Notes under the pieces: model-generated
What the model saw: the letters and a program-made list of their open reading frames with translations, nothing else
Told to the model about the DNA's origin: nothing
Database searches by the model: none
Assembly (NCBI RefSeq): GCF_042453785.1
Contig: NC_091675.1
Location: 2,182,501 to 2,246,500, forward strand
Direction: 5' to 3'
Length of the DNA: 64,000 bases
Source of the DNA: Malus domestica
Taxonomy: Eukaryota; Streptophyta; Magnoliopsida; Rosales; Rosaceae
Shown: positions 47,320 through 58,164 of the stretch, piece by piece
Numbering within the stretch: the first letter of the stretch is position 1
How the letters are laid out: the number at the start of each line of letters is the position of its first letter
Translations under genes and position numbers: made by a program

Positions 47320-47990
47320 ACAAAACGTTTTGGTTTTCCGGCCAAACCACGGCGAGTTGGTCGGCGTGCAAGGTATCAATCTCTTCGTCTCGTCGAGTAG
47401 TACAACTTTCCTTTTTGTTTCACTCAATTTCGTTGAGTATTGAAAAAGTTATACTCATTTGAATCTTACCCAGTTTCCGGCGACCTCAGTAGCTTTCGAG
47501 GCAATTTCTGGCCAAACCACAATGAGTCAGACGTCGTGTGAGGTACCATTCTCTTCGTCTCTTCGAGGGCTACAACTTTCATTTTTGTTTCACTCAATTT
47601 CGTTGCGTATTGAAAACGTTATACTCATTTGAATCTTACCTAGTTTCTGGCGACCTCAGTGGCTTTCGAGGAAATTTCCGGCAAAAAAACGACCAGTTGG
47701 CCAGCGTGCAAGGTATCAATCTCTTCGTCTCGTCAATTAGTACAACTTTCCTTTTTGTTTCACTCAATTTCGTTGAGTATTGAAAACGTTATACTCATTT
47801 GAATCTTACCCAGTTTCCGGCGACCTCAGTGACTTTTGAGGCATTTTCCGGCCAAACCACGACGATTCAGACGTCATGTGAGGTACCATTCTCTTCGTCT
47901 CTTCGAGGGCTATAACTTTTGTTTTTATCTTGCTTGATTTTGTTGAGTTTTGACAAAGTTATGGCCGTTTAAAGTGGGTGTGGATTTTCG
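47320..47990. repeat. 170-bp tandem repeat with alternating types
   Basis: The landmark CTCTTCGTCT falls at 47381, 47551, 47721 and 47891, an exact 170-bp period. Odd copies carry GCGTGCAAGGTATCAAT before it and even copies GTGTGAGGTACCATT, so the higher-order unit is 340 bp. Other constant parts are TTTTTGTTTCACTCAATTTC and CAGTTTCCGGCGACCTCAG. No coding capacity is evident. Confidence 0.88.
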
Positions 47991-48020
47991 GCCGAAATTC
48001 CTATTTTCTTCCTTGGTCGA

Positions 48021-48071
48021 GTCCCACATCGCCCAGCGAGGGCAGTGAGCAAGCCAAGAACGCCTATAAAA
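48021..48071 (+). promoter_or_regulatory. snRNA-type promoter: USE plus TATA box
   Basis: GTCCCACATCG (48021-48031) is an exact match to the plant U-snRNA upstream sequence element, RTCCCACATCG. TATAAAA starts at 48065, leaving 33 bp between the two. In plants this spacing specifies RNA polymerase II snRNA genes, while Pol III snRNA genes have about 10 bp less. The expected start lies about 30 bp downstream of TATA, which is where the U2-like sequence begins (48097). Confidence 0.75.
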
Positions 48072-48096
48072 GGCACATTCACATGCTGAGAAAAGC

Positions 48097-48139
48097 ATGT
48101 CTTGGTTGGCCTTTAGGCTTTGATCAAGTGTAGTATGTG
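48097..48139 (+). ncRNA. U2 snRNA 5'-end-like sequence (truncated)
   Basis: 43 nt that align without gaps to the 5' end of plant U2 snRNA as I recall it, with about 34 identities. The best-kept part is GATCAAGTGTAGTAT, which includes GTAGTA, the branch-point recognition element, and GGCCTTTAGGCTT corresponds to stem-loop I. After 48139 it diverges into a different short hairpin (GTTGAG-ATTT-CTCAAC, 48139-48154). The Sm site and the rest of U2 are absent, so it is not a functional U2 gene. It is a captured start region or a U2-derived retroposed fragment with its promoter. Confidence 0.65.
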
Positions 48140-48347
48140 TTGAGATTTCTCAACATTTTAAAGTATTTTTGAATATTATATTGCGATATTATCGATAATT
48201 TTAAAAATATCGCGATATTATCGATAATATCGCGATATTTTGATGAAAATAATTTGGATAGTTAAAAAAATATTGGAATCTTCAAAAAAATGATAATATC
48301 GGCGAAATATCGTCGATATTATCGATTTTTTTTCCTTGGTTAGGCTC

Positions 48348-49150
48348 AAAGAAGAGGAGGCTTAGGCAATTTTTTTTTTTCAAATTTTCGAAAATATATA
48401 CAACCAGATTATGGTGATGTTCAACAAGAGCAACATTGATGGTAATCCGCAGCATTTTGAGAATTTTGTTTTCACAAATTTTTTATTTTATGATAACGTG
48501 TGAGTAAGGGAAGAAAAAAATAAACAGCAAAATTTGATTTGTGTGAAAATTTCATTATTGTTTATTATTTTATTTTATAATAGAAGACTAAATTGTCTTT
48601 TTACTCTCTTATAATTAAGATTTTTTTTTATTAATATGTAATTTAGATTAAAAATAGTCAAAATTATCTTTTTGATAATAATTGCAGCCGTCGACACTAG
48701 AAATGGACCATTTGATTTTGTCCTGTTTGTGTACTAGCAATTTAGCAAATGGGTGGGTTCTTTTCAAACAAATTGAAAAACAAAAAAACCGGGGCAACAT
48801 GCCCAAAATAGGACTATTTTAAACTAAATTTTGTAAATCAAACGATGTAATTGTTGATGATTGAATTATTATTTAAATGTTAATTAACGTGCTTATTTTC
48901 TATTGGTAACACATCATTTTATTTGTAAATTTGATTTAAAATTCTGATCTTCCTATCATTATTCTTAAAAATATAATAAAGAAGTATTTTTTAGTCCAAT
49001 TGAAAATGCAATATGCCCATTCCTGAATATTCATTATTGCTAGCAGTTCTTTTTATTGATTTTATGATTACGGATACATAAATGTATATAATTAATATCA
49101 ACGAAAATCTCTTATTCATATCACAAATATAATGTTATACATTTTCTTCT
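48348..49150. other. Intergenic DNA, 3' flank of gene D
   Basis: AT-rich. 48690-48850 matches the 3' flank of gene C at 20240-20400 (GGACCA, GTGTACT, AATGGGTGGGTTCTTTT), showing that C and D were duplicated with their downstream DNA. No gene. Confidence 0.65.
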
Positions 49151-49806
49151 TTATTCATAAAGTTTAGAAGACAAACGAGGTTTGATGAGAACTTTGAGTG
49201 GAGTTCCCTTAGTATTGGTTAATCCAAAGCTCTCTGTCATGTCAATTGGTGTACTCGATGGGTTCAAGATTTCAAACGCATGTAGAAAACTAGCCAACGT
49301 AAATTGCACCATTTGAAGGCCAAGTGCCAAACCAGGGCATGCTCTTCTGCCACTTCCAAACGGAATCAACTCAAAATGTTGACCCTTCACATCAACTTTC
49401 TTGTGGGTGGTAAGAAATCTTTCTGGCTTGAACTCAAATGGCTCGGGCCAATTTTTCGGGTTAGTTTGGAGCTTCCAGAGGTTCATGGTTTATCGGGTGC
49501 CTTTTCTGATATGGTACCCAGCAATGGTGCAATCCTCAGTGAACTCGCGTGGCCCTGATAATGGTGCTGGTGGGTACAAACGTAGCGTCTCCTTTACAAT
49601 AGCTTGGATGTAGACTAGGTTGCTTATATCTTGCTCACTCACAACTCTTTGTCTACCTATTTTGATGTCCAGTTCGTTTAGGGCTCTTTCCAAAACGCGA
49701 GAGTTGTTCAACAATAACGATATTGCCCATGTCAATGTCACCATGATGGTATCACTACCTGCTGCAATCATATTCTGCACAAGGAATATTTGGTTGACTA
49801 ATTAGG

Positions 49807-49807
<1 letters not shown>

Positions 49808-49842
<35 letters not shown>
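49808..49842. repeat. (AC)n microsatellite in the gene D intron
   Basis: About 17 AC units, just inside the 3' end of the intron on the minus strand. Absent from the intron of gene C. Confidence 0.95.
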
Positions 49843-49844
<2 letters not shown>

Positions 49845-49859
49845 AAGAGTGAAGCTACA

Positions 49860-50500
49860 TTCTTATTATACCGTCTCATGCAGCCTCTTTTCCAGTGACC
49901 GCAGCTCCACCACGAATTAAAATCTTAGATATAGTTACCACCCAGAGTCCGATTACCACCCAGGTGTTGGACGAGAAAGAGCCAGAAGGAAGAGAGAGGG
50001 GGATTTGGACGGGAAAACAAAGGGCAGAGAGAGAGGGAGTTGGACGGAAAACTCGTTGTGGCTGGCAATTCGAATTGGTGAGTTTGAACTTGTTCTAGCT
50101 TCGAGACTACGAAATTGGGATTGATCGAATGATCAAAGAGGGGATTGAGAAGAATCGTTGAGGTTTGTCACGGGAATTGGGGATTTGGAAAGCGATTCAC
50201 ATTTTTTTTATTTTTTGTTTTTTTGTGGTGATAATTTCAATAGTGTCTGTGCAACTCTTACCCAACTTGAGGAAAACAGAGGGAGAAAAAGAGGAACGTT
50301 TGACTGACTTGGGAGAAACACAGATAAAGAGTTCTAAAAATTAAAAAAAAAAGAAAAGAAAAAGAGAGCATTTTTACTCTTTCTAAATTAATTTGTTATT
50401 GCTAAATATTTCACTAAGTTAGTCCAATTTAATTTATTCTAAAATAGTCTAGCTTAATCATTGAAATTAGTTCACTTCGAAATAGTCAGATATTAAAAAC
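49860..50500. other. Insertion of about 600 bp in the gene D intron
   Basis: The gene C intron is 598 bp and the gene D intron 1,193 bp. The extra sequence lies here and starts soon after the (AC)n run. Beyond 50520 the two introns align again (GTGGTGAGCACTCAAA). The insert contains GA-rich and poly-A stretches and no gene. Clear terminal repeats were not identified. Confidence 0.6.
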
Positions 50501-51918
50501 ACGACAAAATTGTACTGTTTTTACATAGTGGTGAGCACTCAAACATGTGGCATGAGTCGTATATAAAATTGGAAATCATGTCAAAAATCATTCTAGATAG
50601 CCAAGTATGTAATGTAATTAATTATAAATTCCATTTTTACATGATGTTTATATGAGAAGTATGTCAAATCATTGTGTACTATTGATTATTTTAAAAGTGA
50701 AAAATTAGAGTTATTAACCATACAAAAGAGTTATCAGAAATCGACAAAATATTGTTAAAAGTAAAAATTGTATATGATCTTAGAATATAAAATTTAAATT
50801 TAGAAATTTTCTTGTCTAATTATTTTCGTTTTCCTTTTATAGACCATGCAATTAGCTTAATTATGTAATGAAAGTAAAAAAAATAAAATCTTAATGTGTT
50901 TATAGTGTCTAAGTCCAGCCTTTTACTGTTAATTATTTGCATGCAAATTAATGAATTATATATGTACCAAGCTTGTGGCTTTGTTGATCGTATCAGCATC
51001 AAACCCGCCAAGTTCTGCACCATCAAGCACAGAAAGCATCGCATCTATGAGGTCCTGCTCTCCTTTTGCATCACCTTTTGCTCTCCTCCGCTTATGCTCT
51101 TCAACCCACTCGCCAACAATGGTGTCCAATTCCTTTGCAGTTTTCTTTATTGCCTTCTCATGTCCACCCAAATCCAACCACCGCAGACAAGGAACCGCAT
51201 CACCCACCAAAAACAGCCCCGCATAATGAAAAAACTCCCTCAATGCATTCTGAACCCTACGCGCTTCTTTCTTCTCATCCTCATCGGCAGCCACTGAATA
51301 CCGCTTTCCGGTCACCATTCTGACAAGCACGTTCAGCGTCATGTCCCCAAACCATTGCTTCAGCTCTACAACCACTCCATCGTTCGAGCCCTCCCTTTGT
51401 CTTGTACTCCAAGTTTTGTGCAATTCTTCCAAGAAAGTAGTCACTTCCGATACTCGAATGTGCTTGAGCAGCTCCAACTTCCGGATTGAGAGCAACTCCA
51501 AGGTGACGATCTTACGAATTTCTCGCCAATAGGGTCCAGGTGGTCCGAACCCAAACATGGCGTAGTTGTAGCCTATGTGCTCTACAGCCGTCATCTTTGG
51601 GCGCGAGTTTACGCTCAAGTCATTGGTTGTGAAGCATTCTTTTGCGATCTCACTGCTGCTTATCACCAACGACGGATAGACACCAACGCGGATGGTGAAA
51701 ATGGGTCCATACTTGTCCGCCATGGCTCCCAAAGCTATGTGAGGAGGTGTGGAACCTCCTAACAAAGGAAGGTGACCCAGTATAGGCCACGCACCCTTGG
51801 CTTCAGGTGGGGAGCCCTTGTATTCGGCAGCTCTCCATCTTCGTGATAAGTAATAGGACACGATGATTATTGTGAATAATCCAGCAGCGAAGGAGTTTGC
51901 ATAAGGGAGAGAATCCAT

Positions 51919-52339
51919 TCTACAACTAAGTCATTAGAAATCTAGAGACAGAATTTTTATTGAACTACTGGGTGAAGGCTTAAGTTGATTTGTGTTATTA
52001 GCGCCCTGTCATACATATATATAGTAGAAACATGGGCTCGTTAGATGCCTATGATTTGATTGAAATGGATAATTTTTTATTCTCAAGGCATATTAATTGA
52101 TGGGAGAAATGAAAAATTATGACCAATTAGAGGGTAGAACATAGAATTAAAAGGTGGGTAATGCTAGAGAGTCCATTTATTTAAACCAAATTTTATAAAT
52201 TATATGACATGATTGTCTTATTACTTTAGTATTGGTTAACGTGCTTAATTATTATTGGTGACACAATACATAATTACAAATATGGTCTAAAAAGTTGGTT
52301 TATGTAACATTATATGAGTTTTTCCTATCCAATATGATG
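51919..52339. other. Promoter-side flank of gene D
   Basis: Contains one copy of the module found four times upstream of gene C (GGGTGAAGGCTTAAGTTGAT, GTGTTATTAGCGCC), with a TATA-like ACATATATATAG at about 52013. The promoter block is therefore ancestral and single-copy here. Confidence 0.65.
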
Positions 52340-53275
52340 AGAGTAGCTCCAGTGTGTGCTGGAGCCCGAGGGACAGGCAAGTGAACAGGGCCAAAAAGCC
52401 AGAGCAATCAAGTCCAACATGTGTTAGCAAGGGAGCCCGAGTAGACCCGAGTGAGAGGCCGGTGGAGAGTTGCCAGCCCGAGAGCCCGGAGTGGGTTTGA
52501 TGCAAGGCTGACATCAGCCACGTTTTTTCTTCTGTTTTGCCTCGGCGTCCATTGGATCTCAACCCACAAACTTGCCGGAGTTTTCTCCGAGGACGTGACA
52601 AAAAACTGGGCAAAGTTTCAGAGAAATTGCAAGAGGTTAAACCTTTGGTTTCGAACTGGAAAAACACCACAAATCTTGTCCCAAGCAACATTAAGACATA
52701 ATGAAACAAGATTTGCATAGAGAACCTCACCTGGATTCGAGTTTCAGATCTTGAAGCTCTCGGCTTCAATGGTGGTTTACACCGTGATGGTCTGATGACG
52801 CATGCAACGATATAGCAAGGATCCATGGTTTTGGAGTTTGATTTGTTTAATTTTCAAAGAGGAAAGTGGGTGAGAGCTCTCAGAGCTCTAGAGAGAGTGA
52901 GAGTGTAGAGAGAGAGAGAGAGAGAGAGGAACTTCGGAGAAAAATGGAGAAGTGAGAGAGATGAGTGGAAAGAGAGGGAGTGACGTGAGGGAGTGGAGAG
53001 GTACACGGGAAATTCCAAGCAATTGCAAAAATGGAGAGAAGTGAGAAAGATTAGTGGAAAGATAGGGAGTGACGTGAGGGAGTGGAAAGGTGCACGGGAA
53101 ATTCCAAGCAATTGCAAAAAATATTATTATTTTATTTACCTGTTGCTAAGGCTATTCAAGTGTAGGGGTGGAGATGCAAAAAATAATTATTGTTCATTAA
53201 GAGCAATTACTGTTCACTAGGTGGATTAAATAGTGGATAGCCCGGGGGGGGCCTTTCTCACGGTGGAACTGCTCT
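52340..53275. mobile_element. Non-autonomous inverted-repeat element
   Basis: Roughly 935 bp with inverted ends AGAGTAGCTCCAGTGTG (left) and, reversed at the right, AGAGCAGTTCCACCGTGAG. No convincing target duplication. The interior holds GA repeats (52905-52930) and an 80-bp direct repeat (GGGAGTGACGTGAGGGAGTG ... CCAAGCAATTGCAAAAA, about 52975-53035 and 53067-53118). Reading frames inside show no domain. Superfamily unknown. Confidence 0.5.
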
Positions 53276-53490
53276 GATAAAACAAAATCTTCAATTTCAA
53301 ACAATGATTCAATTCATGATCAAGTTCTATTAAGTTTGACTTATAATGATCAATTGTATCATATTTCTTTTCATTCAATCGAAAGTTAATTTTACTATAT
53401 AGACGCTTGTGATCTCCTATATATCTATCTCCTGCACTAATGATGTGAGACAATACCTTCAATTTATCCGAACAATTATACACTATGGAA

Positions 53491-56257
53491 TCTATACTAT
53501 ACTCAAAAGTTCTTTGGCCATCCGATGATTGAATTGGAACCTAAATTTGCCATGTACAATATATTCGTGAATTATTCATCAAAAAAATATATTCGTGAAT
53601 GATTCACTGTTCATAAGAACAGCGTACATAAGAAACAGCGTACTCCCTATTTTGCCCCTGATAAGTTTGTTTTAGTACGTTTGTGCCACTTTATGGATGG
53701 GAAAGTATATACAGTTTATTTTTTCTTACCTTTTTCTTCTTCTCCCTACAGGCTATTTCTTCTCGCTCCTCTCTGCGACTCACCACTGTGGTTGGCGACG
53801 AGTTCTTCGTTTCCGGCAAATACAAGCCAACAAACCACCGAAGAGAAACCATCTCCTTACATTCAATATAAATCTATTTCTAAAAATTCTCATCCATTTT
53901 TATTTATTAAGTTGGTGCTCGAGTTGAACTATTTCCGGCCGAACGCCGACGAATCGGACCTCCCCGTTACAATCAATCGTCTACCCTTCGTCTCAGAAAC
54001 CAAAATCACCCGTTGCATGTGATTCGCTACGGTTTAAGGTGAATCAGAGGTAAAGCTTAAATTTTCATACAAAGTCTGTATTTTTCTTAATCGGAATTTG
54101 GGCTTTTTTTATCCTTTTACTGAATACTTGTTAAGAATTGTTAGAATTATTAATTGTTTTGGTTTCTTTTGATTTTTTTTATATTTTATTTTGAAGCCTT
54201 GATTTTTTTTTTTTTATTAATTGAGGATGAAATTTATTCTTTCTTAACATTATTTGACTGCAGATTCTAAGTCCTCAATGCCAAGTTACATAGCATGCTC
54301 GATTCCAATTCTTATTTAAGGGGATGATGCAAAACCCATAATTTCTTTGTCAGTTGGCTTCTACTGAGACTATGCAGGTATACTTATTCAGGGTTTCTAA
54401 TATTTGCTTACAGTTTGAACAAAAATAAAAAATAAAAAACCTTTGCTTACAGAGAGTTGATGACTAGGCAGTGATTTCTGTTGAGCACCAATTATTTGCA
54501 CCCCTTTTCCCTCCTTCCATAATTGAAGTGCTTTTGACTTTCTGTAGTAACGATTTACAAGATAAAATTGTTGATTTTGTTTCATCCATTTGTGTTTCCT
54601 TTTACAAAAATTAAGAAAGGGAATGCTATGATAATTTGAGGTTTTCGTTTTGATATTCATATGTGTACGAAAGGGTTTAATAGATATCGTTTCTGTGTGT
54701 AGTGGGTACTCGGAGAAGTTTGTGAAGGCTCAATGGGAAAAGGGGATTGCATTTCAGATTGGCAGAAATACAAGGCCTGCCTTTCTGTGCGTTTCCAATC
54801 TTACCTCCTCCTAAATTTTCTTCCATATCACAATTTATATGATTAATTTGCTGATTCTTTTTTCTGAGATTTGAGTTTTTATCTCCTGATTATTTTTTGC
54901 AGAGATTGTATTAATTTTCCTTTAACTGGGAATTTGGTGTTTCTCAAGTATAATGTTATCAAATTTTGTTTTCTAATTTTCTGATTTTGGGGTTTTGCAG
55001 GGAGTGATATATACAAATTTTTTGGGATTTTTGGTCCTTGTAGGTTTTCGTTCGCCAGACAATGATAGGCGAATCACCACAAGAAGTAGCAATTTTGTTG
55101 CAAACTGAATCCGGGATGACTCACCTAGAGTCTGTAAGTTTCCGAACTTAAATTGCATTATGTCTCTCTTTCTGCCCTTTAGAAGGGTTTCGGTTTTTCG
55201 CGTTCCTATACTTATTTCTTTGAAAGCACCTTAATTTTGTGTTTAATTTGGGTTTTTGTGTTATGAATTCTAAATTTTGCATTTAATTTGGGTATTTGTG
55301 TTATAAATTCTAAATTTTTCTTTTAAATTAGGTTTTTGTGGGTTTAGAATTTTGAATTTCAGCCTTATGCTATAATTTAATAGGATCTGTTTTTTTTTTT
55401 TTTTTTGAATTGTTGATTACTAAGAAGATTGAGTATATTGTGAAGGAAAAATGATATATATATTTTTACTATAATTTTGGTTTCGATGATAAAATTTGGA
55501 TTTGCCCGTTTGGGGATTTTCCAGTTCAGAACCTAGGAAACAAGTAGTAGATGCAGAGGCATTGTTGGACAGAACTAACATATTGTGGACCTCTATTAAG
55601 TCACAGTCCAGTGACGGGATTAGCCTGTCCGACTTTGTTACTGCTTTGCTTAATAATTTTAGCCAACCGAAAGGAAATGATGACTATGTCTCGGTTAATT
55701 GGAAGGAAATTGGGTGTGCTGTTTTGCCTATTTTCAAGAGCGCTGATGAGTGTTGCACTATGCAAGTTATTTGTTTCCAATGTTCGAATGCATTCATTTA
55801 GTCTTAGCTTTACTTATGTTGTCCCCATTTGTTTTCTCATATGTTGTACTGTTTCGAATTAAATTTAACAAACCATCCCCGCACTAACAACTCTATTTTT
55901 CAAAATTTGTAGCAACCAATTGAAAACACTTGCAAAGGAAGACATAGAAGAAAACCCCTCTACATAGTGAAGATGGAGATGAACTCGAGAATAATGAAGT
56001 AGGAAAATCTAAATCCCATTAAGTTAGTCTTCTCAAACAGTAGATATGTATACATGTAAATAGCACAAGACTTACTATAACATGAAAAGCAGCATATAAA
56101 GTATGTTATAAATGTAAACAACACTGTAAATAGTATCAGCTTTTGTAATTAACACAGTAAAAAATTTCATCTCTTTGTTTAAACATATTATATATAAAAT
56201 AATACCACCTTAAACGATCTTAAAACCCGCGGCATCGCGCGAGGTTTCAATTGCTAA
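53491..56257 (+). mobile_element. Probable Helitron with captured gene fragments
   Basis: The 5' end TCTATACTATACTCAAAAG matches the usual plant Helitron start (TC plus TATACTA-type). The 3' end has a GC-rich hairpin (ACCCGCGGCATCGCGCGAGGT, 56224-56244) followed after about 9 bp by CTAA, one base from the canonical CTAG. It sits between A and T, as Helitrons do, with no target duplication. No Rep/helicase is present, so it is non-autonomous. The interior has exon-intron-like plus-strand sequence, including an NSE4-like exon. The altered final base and the hairpin mismatches lower confidence. Confidence 0.6.
55496..55801 (+). pseudogene. NSE4-like (SMC5/6 complex) exon fragment
   Basis: The frame reads PRKQVVDAEALLDRTNILWTS, then SSDGISLSDFVTALLNNFSQP, then SVNWKEIGCAVLPIFKSADEC. 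The spacing and residues (V-DAEALLD-T, SDFV-LL, W-K-IG) match plant NSE4, the kleisin-like non-SMC subunit of the SMC5/6 DNA repair complex. Only the middle of the protein is present, and the frame then runs into unrelated residues. An upstream exon-like stretch at 55035-55135 (RSPDNDRRITTRSS, then a stop) may be another captured piece. It is best read as a gene fragment carried by the Helitron rather than a working gene. Confidence 0.65.
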
Positions 56258-56264
56258 TTACATA

Positions 56265-56739
56265 TGTTGATGCACAAAATCGGTGAGGACTTTGGTACAA
56301 CAGAAAATGTTTGTGACCTTCGCTAGATTGCTCCAGTCACTAGTGTAGATAAGTATGTAAATTGATAGAGACAGGGAAGCAAACACAAGATGTACGTGGT
56401 TCACCCAGTTGGCTACGTCCACGGAGTAGAGGAGTTCTCATTAATTGTGAAGGGTTTACACAAGTACATAAGTTCAAGCTCACATTTAGTGAGTACAAGT
56501 GAATGATTTAGTACAAATGACATTCGGAAATATTGTGAGAGAATGATCTCTATTTATAGAAAAGAGTTTCTAGTTTCATTATAGCATTGACACGTGTCGT
56601 GTTATGATTGGCTTCTGATGTCGACACGTGTCGCGCTATGATTAGCCTATTGGTTGGAGGGAAACTCTTCTGGGTCCTTGACGGTATAACGTTGACCGGT
56701 ACTCAGTAGTTTCGGGATTGGTTAAGTATGGTATAAACA
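56265..56739 (-). mobile_element. Solo LTR of the Tat-like gypsy family (copy 4)
   Basis: 475 bp, TGTTGATGCAC to GTATAAACA on the plus strand, flanked by a perfect 5-bp duplication ACATA (56260-56264, 56740-56744). No interior sequence. It inserted a few bases beyond the Helitron terminus. It carries two GACACGTGTCG G-box units. Confidence 0.88.
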
Positions 56740-56940
56740 ACATACTATATGGCTCATGTGGCTCATTGTAAAATATATGCCACAATCCCACGTGAGCGGC
56801 AGATTCTTTTGTGCGGGAGCGATTGGGATTGGTGTGAGTGAAGGTTTGGACCAAAAGGTGAGCCAGGTTAGCTTGACAATTAGAAAAGTGGGATGGTAAT
56901 TTTTGTATTTGCAGTTCGCACAGACGCATGGTCCAAATAT

Positions 56941-57665
56941 CGGACCTCAAAATTTCTCCAAATGAGGGCACCACAACCATATATGACTAACTATATGTGC
57001 AATTTGTCTGTAATGTATTTTCCATAGTGCTGTGAAGATTCAAACTATGCGTGCAACGATCTTGATTTCATCACAAAGTAATTAGCTAGATAGTATTTAT
57101 CTTGTATAAAATGGTCAAATATCGGACCTCAAAATTTCTCCAAATGAGGGCGCCGCAGCCATATATGACTAACTATGCGTGCAATTTGTCTGTAGTGTAT
57201 TTTTCGTAGTGATGTGAAGATTCAAACTACGCGTGCAACGATCTTGATTTCATCACAAAGTAATTAGCTAGATAGTATTTGTCTTGTATAAAATGGTCCG
57301 AATATCGGACCTCAAAATTTCTCCAAATGAGGGCGCCGTAGCTATATATGACAACCATGCGTGCAATTTGTCTGTAGTGTATTTTCCGTAGTATTGTGAA
57401 GATTCAAACTACGCGTGCAACGATCTTGATTTCTTCACAAAGTAATTAGCTAGATAGTATTTGTCTTGTATAAAATGGTTCGAATATCAAACCTCAAAAT
57501 TTCTCCAAATGAGGGCGCCGCAGCCATATATGACTAACTATGCCTGCAATTTGTCTGTAGTGTATTTTCTGTAGTGCTGTGAAGATTCAAATTACACGTA
57601 CAACGATCTTGATTTCATCACAAAGTAATTAGCTAGATAGTATTTGTCTTGTATAAAATGAACGA
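56941..57665. repeat. 182-bp tandem repeat, four copies
   Basis: Starts (CGGACCTCAAAATTTCTCC) at 56941, 57123, 57306 and 57488, a spacing of 182-183 bp. Each unit contains GCAATTTGTCTGTAGTGTAT and AAGTAATTAGCTAGATAGTA, which are related to modules upstream of gene C (GCAATTTGTCTGTAGCG, AATTAGATAGTATTTA). The array is therefore amplified CYP82 flank DNA. Confidence 0.9.
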
Positions 57666-58164
57666 TTACTTTCCTTCTTATAATAATGGCCAGGCAGAAT
57701 ATGAGGATGCGAAATAATGTTTCATATTGAACATTTTCCAAACCTTCGCATGTACATAAAATTAAATTGTATTTTTCATACATTTTATTAATTCCACTAC
57801 GGAACCTTAATTTTCTTCTATTTTACTATTTTCAATCATTCTCGTTGACTGAAAGTGATCCTCATTTGTCAAAAGTGGAAGAAAAAGTATGCATCAAGCT
57901 CATTAGTCAAAAGTGGAAGCTTTACTTTACCAAAGAGAAAACAATTCAAGAAGATTTACTGGAGTATCACTACTTCAGCAGCAATGTTCCACCCAATACG
58001 TCTATGAATGCCAGCACACTCCTTCTAAACGGAATTAACGTATAAGGACAATATTGTGGGATTAAAATGTCATATAAGCCATCAAATGCAGTTTGATGCT
58101 TTTTATTGACACCTCCTATACCTCTAGGGTACAGTTCTTGAGTTTAAGTGGAGCCACCGCTCTG
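57666..58164. other. 3' flank of CYP82 copy F
   Basis: 57870-58130 matches 40930-41270, the flank of P450 fragment G. A short plus-strand frame (57767-58045) lies inside this repeat and shows no domain. No gene. Confidence 0.6.

Larger units (their letters stand above)
46451..48340. mobile_element. Inverted-repeat element with U2-like promoter
   Basis: About 1.9 kb bounded by inverted ends: CCAAGGAAGAAAATATCGG at the left, and at the right a reverse match ATCGATTTTTTTTCCTTGG. Both ends carry dense ATATCG/CGATATTATCG arrays. TTAG occurs at both outer edges (46449-46452, 48344-48347), a possible target duplication, though exact ends are uncertain because an inner copy TTTTCTTCCTTGGTCGA lies at 48003-48020. 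Inside are AT-rich DNA, a 170-bp tandem repeat and a U2 snRNA-like promoter and RNA start. No transposase. The superfamily is not clear. Confidence 0.55.
49151..51918 (-). pseudogene. CYP82 gene D, one premature stop
   Basis: Two exons as in gene C: 51918-50968 (317 codons) and 49774-49151 (207 codons plus stop), with a GT-AG intron of about 1.2 kb (TTG|GTACAT, CAG|AATATG). Anchor, C-helix (GPYWREIRK), [15 protein letters not shown] and [10 protein letters not shown] are all intact. The only clear break is in [10 protein letters not shown], where the Leu codon is TAA (plus-strand TTTATCGGG at about 49493). This would remove PERF and the heme cysteine. The I helix reads GSDTIM, with Ile for the second Thr of DTT. 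It is a very young pseudogene, or a functional gene carrying a null allele or base-call error. Its closest relative in the window is gene C. Confidence 0.9.

Noticed and set aside
52287..52826. 179-codon minus-strand frame
   Set aside because: It lies across the edge of a non-coding inverted-repeat element and has no recognisable domain.
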